Source: Erythroxylum novogranatense
Taxonomy: Eukaryota > Streptophyta > Magnoliopsida > Malpighiales > Erythroxylaceae
Length of the DNA: 64,000 bases
Direction of reading: 5' to 3'
NCBI GenBank assembly: GCA_029891385.1
Contig: CM057228.1
Coordinates: forward strand, 85,672,964 to 85,736,963
The notes under the pieces were generated by a model. The model made no database searches, was not told the DNA's origin, and was given only the letters and a program-made list of their open reading frames with translations. Positions 57,601 to 64,000 of this stretch are shown here, in pieces (positions within the stretch are counted from its first letter, which is position 1; every line of letters begins with the position of its first letter). Made by a program: the position numbers and the translations under genes.

Positions 57601-59140
57601 TCTATCTGGAGTTCCTGAAGCAGAAGAAGGCATCAGATGCCTCTACTTCTTCAAATATGTTTATCATTGAGGTTAATACTATTCCTGATCAAAACATATC
57701 GGTATTAGATACCGGTTGTGGCTCATACATATGAAATGATATGCAGGGCCTCAGGGACAGTAGAAAGCTCATTCAAGGAGAACTAGACCTTCGTGTAGGC
57801 AATGCAGCAAGAGTTGCTACATTAGCCGTAGACACTTATGTCTTGTTCCTCCCTAGTGGGCTTATATTCAAATTGGATGATTGACATTTTGTACCTGTTT
57901 TAAACAAAGAACATATTGTATGTTTTATGTTTAAATAGAGCTGATTTCCATTGGACTTTTAGTAGCAATGGTTGTTATATTAGTTGCAATGGAATGCTTT
58001 ATGGTACTCGTACATTATGCAATGGAATTGACATATGAGGTATGTTATATCCAATTATCAATGTCAATGACGCGAAAGACATAATCGAGATAATTTAAAA
58101 TCAACTTACTTATGGCATTGTCGGCTTGGCCATATAAATGAGACACGCATCGCTAAGCTCCATAAGAGTGGATGTTTAGGGTCATTTGATTATGAATCAT
58201 ATGACACATGCGAATCTTGTTTATTAGGCAAGATGACTAAGTAATCCTTTAAAGGAAGGGTAAACGAGTGAATGGAATATTAGACCTAATACATTCGGAT
58301 GTATGTGGTCCGATGTCCATCCATGCCATAAGTGGTTGTTTTACTTCATTACTTTTATCGGTGATTATTCACGATATAGGTATCAGATGTCGATGAGATA
58401 CAAATCAAGCGTTTGAAACGCTCAAATAATTCGAAATGAAGTAGAAAACTAACTTGGTAAAAGTATGAATACATTACGATCGATCGTGGTGGAAAATGCT
58501 TAGACCAATAGTTTTGATTATCTCGAGATAATGGGATTTTATCTCAAGATACTCCACCTTACACGCCGCAAAGACAATGGTGTGGTGAAAGGAGAAATCG
58601 AACCTGTTAGACATGGTGCGATTGATGATAGGTTTTGCACGATTTTGGGAATATGCGCCAAGACAATTTGTTTACTTGTTAAGCGAGTTCCATTAAAGAC
58701 GGTTGATGTTACTCCATATGAGATATGGACTAACTGAAAGCCCTATCTTTCTCATCTGAAAGTTTGGGGTTGTCCTGCTTACGTGAAGCGGACACAGTCA
58801 AAACATTTGATGTAAAAACTGACAAGTGTTTGTTCGTGGAATATCAATTCTACCTTGCTGAGGAACAAAAGTTGTTTATTTCCAAGCATGCTGTTTTCTT
58901 AAAGAAAGAGTTTTTTTTACAAGAGGACAGTGGGAGCAAAGTTGAACTTGGAGAAGTTCAAGATGCTCGAACAAACATAGATCAACTGCTTGAATCTGAA
59001 ACTGTAACTCATATAGATGAGGTAACAGTTCAACCTTCTACTACACATGAATTTCGTAGGTTAAGTAGGATACGCACTGTTCCCGAGAGATATGAATTTC
59101 TTGTAAGTGAATGAATGGCGTATTGCTCATATGAGATGAT
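57601..59140 (+). pseudogene. copia A protease and integrase (right copy)
   Basis: Protease active site VLDTGCGS at about 57702, then a TGA. Integrase zinc region LWHCRLGHINETRIAKLHKSG with CESCLLGKM (58110-58230), core fragments around LIHSDVCGPMS (58280-58320) and TPYEIWTN near 58715. 58764-59114 is the integrase tail and linker (ending RRLSRIRTVPERYEFL). Frames change many times. Confidence 0.8.
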
Positions 59141-60530
59141 CGCCTACTACCTATGAAAAGGTTCGAAAAATTGATGCGGAACATGGCTTTGTGCCATAAA
59201 AATGAAATGGATTCCATGTATAAAACCAAGTATGGACTTTGGTTGTTACACGAAGGATAAAACCCACGGGTGCAAAGGAGTTTTCGAAGAAAACCAACAT
59301 GGATGGTAATTTGATTACCTATAAAGCAATGCTTCGTTAAAGGATTTAAATCACGCATAAGGAGTTGACTATGACAAAACCTTGATTTCGTAGCAATGCT
59401 TAAATCCATTAGGATACTCCCTAGCCATTGCCACTCATTATGATTATGAGATATGGCAAATGGATGTGAAGACGACTTTCCCGAGAGGAAATCACCCGAG
59501 GATGTGTATGACACAACAGAGGACTTCACCTCCTATAATGGCGAAATGGTATGCAAGCTTCAGAAATCCATGTTTGGATTGAAGCAAGCATCCAGAGTTC
59601 GAATATCCGTTTGATGAGGTACTCAAAGAGTTTGATTTCTCACAAAATCCGGATGATCATTGTGTGTATAAGAAGGTTAATGGGACTGCAATCGTATTCC
59701 TTGTGTTGTATGTAGATGACATACTGTAACTAGGAAACGATGTCTCTATGCTGCAATCAGTTAAAATTTGGTTGTACAATCAATTTGCGATGAAAGACCT
59801 TTGTGAAGCAACTTATATCCTAGGGATATAGCTTTATAGAGATAAATCAAAAGGTTGCTTGGTCTTTCACAATCATCGTACATAGATGAGATGCTAAAGA
59901 GGTTTAGCATGGAACAATGCTATGTACGAGGCCCGATGTATCGTATGCTCTAAGTGTTACGAGCAGATACCAATCGGATCCTGGTGAGGGTCACTGGGTG
60001 GCTGTCAAGAATATCCTCAAGTACTTGCGAAGCACTAAGGATGTTTTCTTGATCTATGGAGATGAAAATCTCCAAGTGAGCGGGCATTCAGATGCTAGTA
60101 TTTAATCTGATAAGGATAATTCTGAATCACAATCAGGTTATATACATTCACACTTGAATAGCGTGGCGGTCGATTTGAAAAGTTCCAAACAAGAGAGGAT
60201 GCGATTCATCAATCGAGGCAGAGTACATTGCCGCATGAGATGCGCAAGAAGCGGTTTGGATCAAGAAGTTCATTATTGAACATGATCGGTCCCTAGTGTG
60301 ATGGGCCCATAGGATTGTATTGTGATACAATGGGGCTAGTCTTGTGAGCAAAGGAACCAAGGTCTTATCGACGATCCGAACTCGTGATTTTACCGATTTG
60401 GGAGATCATTAGTCGAGATGATATCTGATAGAGAATTCCCGAGCAAAGTGTTGCTTTTCCGTTGACAAAGCCATTGTCACACGAGAATTGTGATTCTCAT
60501 GGACTCGCTTATGGTATTAGATACTAAGGC
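59141..60530 (+). pseudogene. copia A reverse transcriptase and RNase H (right copy)
   Basis: RT pieces: QMDVKTTF near 59460, GLKQASR near 59578, catalytic LYVDDIL near 59706 followed by TAA. RNase H: MLCTRPDVSYALSVTSRYQSDPGE and VKNILKYLRSTKDVFLIYG (59917-60105), with later parts in other frames. No active product is expected. Confidence 0.82.
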
Positions 60531-60540
60531 GATTGACTTT

Positions 60541-60557
60541 AGGTCAAGTGGGAGATT
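60541..60557 (+). other. copia A polypurine tract (right copy)
   Basis: aggtcaagtgggagatt directly before the 3' LTR. Confidence 0.9.
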
Positions 60558-62476
60558 TGTAAGTGATAAGTCGACTTGTACCATGTGTAAGTCGACTTAC
60601 ACATGTTCGATATCGATAAGTCGACTTGTTCATTGGATAAGTCGACTTGTTCAAATCAGATTGTTTATTTGTGCCCTAAAGGCAATCCCCTTTAGCGCGT
60701 TTTATTCAAAGTCGTGTGCAGACTTTATGAATAAATAAAGAAAAGACATTATTCATTAATTTGATATTCATAAACATTGTTTATGAATTGATTGGATCTT
60801 TAATCGAATTAATGAAGTCCATGATATATGACATAGCATGAAGGAAATTATGATGTGTTCATACTCCTGAGATTCCTATCATGTGCAATTATGTCAAGAT
60901 TTAATTCTCCTAGTCATAGGATTAATGAGGTGGACATCATTAATCCGGATAGACTAGCACATGTCATATTCCTTGATTGGATCAAGCGGTGGATCTCGTA
61001 AACCGTAAATATGAGATATTTAGAATTGACATGTGGATGCTTACTAGCGGTAGTAAGTTCATTGGATGACTGTCATGAGATCATCACATGGATATCTTAT
61101 CTAAGTGTCGATGATAATCTCATCATAGCAATGGTGCAAGTATCCTTAGACTTGAGGTACTCAAGGATATCTTGAATCTTGATCCTGCTTTGACTCCATT
61201 CCTTGTTGCCTTCCGAGGTAACTCATAGGGTGGTGCTTGGGTACGACTTGAGGTATTCAAGATAATTGAGTAGTCAATAAAGGATTCACCACTTACGGAT
61301 TAGCGAAGAGATATCCATAGCCTCTTGTCGGGATCATTACTAAAGGTTAAAGCATGTATGTCATGAAGAGTGTCTTCATTGACATATAGAGTAATGAGTC
61401 CCGTGGGAGAACCGATATCACTGGGCTAGACTCGATCTAGTGAGAGTTGACACTTTGACCATACTCATAACCAAGTGGGGTATAGGATGGTGAAAGGACG
61501 AATTGCTCGGTAATTGTCTATAGAAGGGTTCGTGATCTGGTTCGTGATGAATACATCAAACCGATTACTTTCCGGTCAATTGGGGGTCATGATGTGTTGC
61601 TAGATACCGCTCACGACTTGCTCAGATTAATTGTTAATCTAAGTGGCCAACATAACCGGAGCCTAAAGGGTCACACGATAAGAGTGTTTCGAGAATCAGT
61701 AAAATAGTATTGATGAGTTTCAATTATGGAGAGCATTAGGATTAAATGGATCCCAATGGGATTGGGATATGTCCCGATGAGATCGCGATATCAATATTGC
61801 TAAGAAAGGTTTCGAGTCGTTTCATCATCGGGGCCTAGAGTGGCAGTAGGACCGACCCAGTTGGATCGACCTTAGCATTTATATTCTAATTAATTAATTA
61901 AGTAAATTAATTAATTAATTATTATATATATATGTGTAATACGTGGAAAGGGAGGAGGAGAAGCATGGAAGCTTCTTTTGGAAGCTTAGTCATCATCTTC
62001 ATTTAATTACTAAAAGACAAAATGATATAAAGGAAGATGAAAAGAAGATGATGTTCAGATGGCTTGAAAAAAGAAGAAAAGAGAGTCTTTTCTTTGTAAA
62101 AGAAGTGTTCTTCGTTGGTTATGAAAGAGGAGAAGGGTTTTGTGAAAACCTAAGTCTTTCATCTCTCATCTCCATCAACATTCAAGTCTTCATCTTCTCC
62201 TCCAAGCTTCTTCTTCATCTCTTCAACGCTTTACGAGGCTCTCCGGATGTGAGGTAGGCTCTAGCAGAAGCTTCGTTCTAGCTATTCCCGGTCAAAGGGT
62301 TTGACTCGGTTAGGTTTTCTGATCTCTGCGTGGATCACCTTTATAGATAGTCTCTTTTGGCTATTTAGGTTGATGTCTTCATACCGATACGGATCCAGGA
62401 TTCGGAAAGTCCAGGAACAAAATTTTTTGTTTTCCGCTGCCGGTACATGTGATGTACCTCCCGGGATTTTCCTACA
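60558..62476 (+). repeat. copia A 3' LTR (right copy)
   Basis: 1919 bp, same ends as the 5' LTR. Carries the TCGATATCGA variant (60608-60617) in place of TCGGTACCGA, and TTCAAATCAG in place of TTCAAGGTCG. Elsewhere many short clustered differences, often at CG or CHG sites. Confidence 0.94.
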
Positions 62477-63044
62477 TGGCTTACCTTGAATCTCTACTTA
62501 ACCAAGTGATTTCTTGGTTCAAAGTGAAGCTTAGACTCTCCTCCACACTTTTCCTTCTTGAACTTTCTTCAAAAACCTCTTGAATCTCTTGGAAAATCAA
62601 ACCCTAGCCAAGCTTCTTCTCTTTTTCTCCTCTTCTCCCCATTTGCACGAAACTCTCTCCCTTTCTCCCTTTAATTTCGTAACTTCTCTCTTATTTCCCT
62701 ACAACTCATTTAATTCTTCCCCTTTTATACTTCTACTTAAGTCACTTAAGCCCATCAAGCCCTAAGACCCATTTGCCTAACTCATTTCCTCTTCTTCTTA
62801 CTTTACAACCTAACTCACTTAAGTCCACTTCATTTCCTCTTTCTTTTCCCATTTCCTCTTTAGGCCCAAAGCCCATTTGACCATTAATACACTTAACCTA
62901 ACACATTTAATTTCATTAACTCACCACCTAATATTTTAATGCTACCACATATTAATTAATGACACCTTAATTAATGCTAATCAACTTAATCAATTTAATC
63001 TAATCATGCTTAATCTACAAAATTTTTTTGGGGCTAACAGCCTC

Positions 63045-63444
63045 GATCAGAATAGAGCAATTATTAAAGGATAGTCAGAGAGAGCTCAGGCAGGAGGATA
63101 GAGGAAAGAGGCAGAATGAACCTCATGTTGATTCTGGCAAAAGCTTCATAAAGCGCCAGAACAGATCGTCTCGATTCCAGTCTAGATCGAGACAATCTGG
63201 ATTCCATGGAAGAGGTAGATTTGTTCAGTCTGGAGGAGGCAGAGGACAGATGTCGGCCAGTCAGTCGCAACAATTTCCTGAATGTGAGCATTGTGGTAAA
63301 AGACATGGTGGTGAGTGCTGGAGGATATCAGGAGCATGTTTTCGATGTGACTCTTATGAGCATCAGATTAGGGATTGCCCTGAGTTGTTGGAATCACAGG
63401 CTGGAGCTAGAGGAGGAACTATGAATGAGGTCTCAGTTCAATAG
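63045..63444 (+). pseudogene. Outer gypsy gag, part 2 with zinc knuckle
   Basis: Continues the gag frame from 36685: IRIEQLLKDSQRELRQ, then an Arg/Gln/Ser-rich nucleocapsid linker and two cysteine clusters, CEHCGKRHGGECW and the knuckle CFRCDSYEHQIRDCP. Ends in TAG at 63442-63444. The stop sits between the knuckle and the protease, and the frame beyond stays open. Confidence 0.9.
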
Positions 63445-64000
63445 AGCAGAGCTAGCAGATCTGTACAAAGAGGCAGAGGTAGAGGTCGGACTCAGTCAGC
63501 AAGGCCCAGTGTCAGGACTGAGGTGCGAAGCAATCACCCACAAACTCAGGCCAGGGTCTATGCCATCACCAGACAGGAGGCACAAGACTCCCCCAATGTG
63601 GTAGCAGGTATGTTGAATGCTTTTAATTTTGAAGCTTATGCACTGGTAGATCCAGGATCTACCCATTCATTCATCACCCCGCATCTGACATCTAAATTGC
63701 ATTGTGAGCGAGAGGTACTGAAATGTGGATTAGTAGTGAGCACTCCAGTGGGTAGCACAACAGGGATCGGTGAGGTATGTAAGAGGTGTATAATTCAGAT
63801 TGATCAGGCAGAATTAGTAGCTGATTTGATCATATTGCAATTGAGAGAGATAGACCTCATCTTAGGCATGGATTGGCTCACTGCTCATAGGGCAGTGATT
63901 AATTATTATACTAAAGAGCTAGTGCTTGAATCTCTAAATCAGTCGAGAGTGATGTTTCGAGGAGTTAGTCAGGCAGTGCCAGCCCGACTAATTTCTTTTC
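63445..64000 (+). pseudogene. Outer gypsy protease (partial, runs off window)
   Basis: Same frame as gag after the TAG. Reads RVYAITRQEAQDSPNVVAGM, then the active site ALVDPGSTHSFI, and LREIDLILGMDWLTAHRAVI, the standard chromovirus protease and the start of the RT linker. No further stop up to the edge. The Asp-Pro-Gly form of the active site is seen in several plant gypsy proteases. Confidence 0.9.

Larger units (their letters stand above)
52810..62476 (+). mobile_element. Ty1/copia family A, complete copy
   Basis: TSD TGGCT at 52805-52809 and 62477-62481, LTRs 1943 and 1919 bp, primer site and polypurine tract both present, gag to RNase H in copia order. Structure is complete but coding is dead: many stops and shifts. 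Inserted in the solo LTR that lies in the outer gypsy gag. Same family as the inverted copy at 1-8318. Confidence 0.95.
36686..63039 (-). mobile_element. Gypsy solo LTR (about 2.9 kb) in outer gag, itself split by Athila and copia A
   Basis: Plus-strand ends are TGTCGGGCCCCGACC (36686) and GGGGCTAACA (63039), flanked by exact TSD GCCTC (36681-36685 and 63040-63044). Its own sequence is in three pieces: 36686-36985, 50743-52809 and 62482-63039, together about 2925 bp. Orientation is minus: the reverse strand gives GAGCGAAAGCTC followed by CACCCCACC (51922-51911), the order seen in the other LTRs. Piece two has the CACACAG/CTGTGTG array (51044-51290). No internal domains exist, so it is a solo LTR. 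Confidence 0.88.
33568..64000 (+). mobile_element. Outer Ty3/gypsy element (chromovirus-like, Tekay/Del type), split by 26 kb of nested inserts
   Basis: 5' LTR 33568-36276, primer binding site 36281, gag part 1 to 36685, then a solo LTR with nested elements (36686-63039), then gag part 2 and protease from 63040 to the window edge. TSD base set before the LTR is GATTG; the right end is outside. Joining the gag at the GCCTC duplication keeps the frame, which proves the two halves are one element. The Tekay/Del assignment rests on the Met-type primer site, long LTRs starting TGTAACATCCCG, and gag style; it is likely but not certain. Confidence 0.85.

Noticed and set aside
58531..58737. Possible separate small gene in the copia A integrase region
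   Set aside because: Sequence reads as scrambled integrase (NGVVKGE in place of the usual NGVAERR motif) and is part of the pol remnant.

Overview
This window looks like nuclear DNA of a flowering plant, most likely a eudicot. It holds two ordinary intron-containing plant genes in AT-rich sequence, set between layers of nested LTR retrotransposons. I cannot name the species.

Layout. 1-8318 is a minus-strand Ty1/copia element (called family A here) that runs off the left edge and contains three LTR copies fused by recombination. 8319-10168 is the 3' part of a Ty3/gypsy LTR. 10169-20016 is the gene island: an MBOAT lysophospholipid acyltransferase (LPCAT1/LPLAT1 type, 8 exons, 464 aa), a decayed MADS-box fragment, and a BAG-family co-chaperone (4 exons, 291 aa). 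20017-30055 is a second copia element (family B) with 391/396 bp LTRs and a TATTT target-site duplication (TSD), split by a 3.7 kb gypsy solo LTR with its own TSD (TCACA). 30061-33567 is a third, heavily decayed copia relic. From 33568 to the right edge lies one Ty3/gypsy element whose gag is split at 36685 and resumes at 63040. The 26 kb between is a solo LTR (TSD GCCTC) that itself contains an Athila-type gypsy element (36986-50737) and a complete plus-strand family A copia element (52810-62476, TSD TGGCT). The Athila element in turn contains another solo LTR (46110-49070, TSD TCTAT). Nesting is therefore up to four levels deep, and most layers are backed by exact TSDs; removing an insert restores reading-frame continuity in two cases.

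The most unusual signal is that several unrelated long-LTR families here carry arrays of short perfect palindromes, 10 bp or slightly longer, spaced roughly 20-30 bp apart. These are AAGTCGACTT in copia A (LTR start and leader), CGTCGCGACG in both the Athila LTR and a chromovirus-like LTR, CGCCGCGGCG in another, and CACACAG/CTGTGTG in a fourth. A second signal is a short hairpin (GAG...CTC followed by CACC) shared by five gypsy LTRs with a compensatory base-pair change. None of the element coding regions looks functional: all carry stops or frameshifts. Some differences between LTR pairs look like long-read errors (homopolymer length, clustered changes at CG sites), so the reading-frame breaks should be read with that caution.
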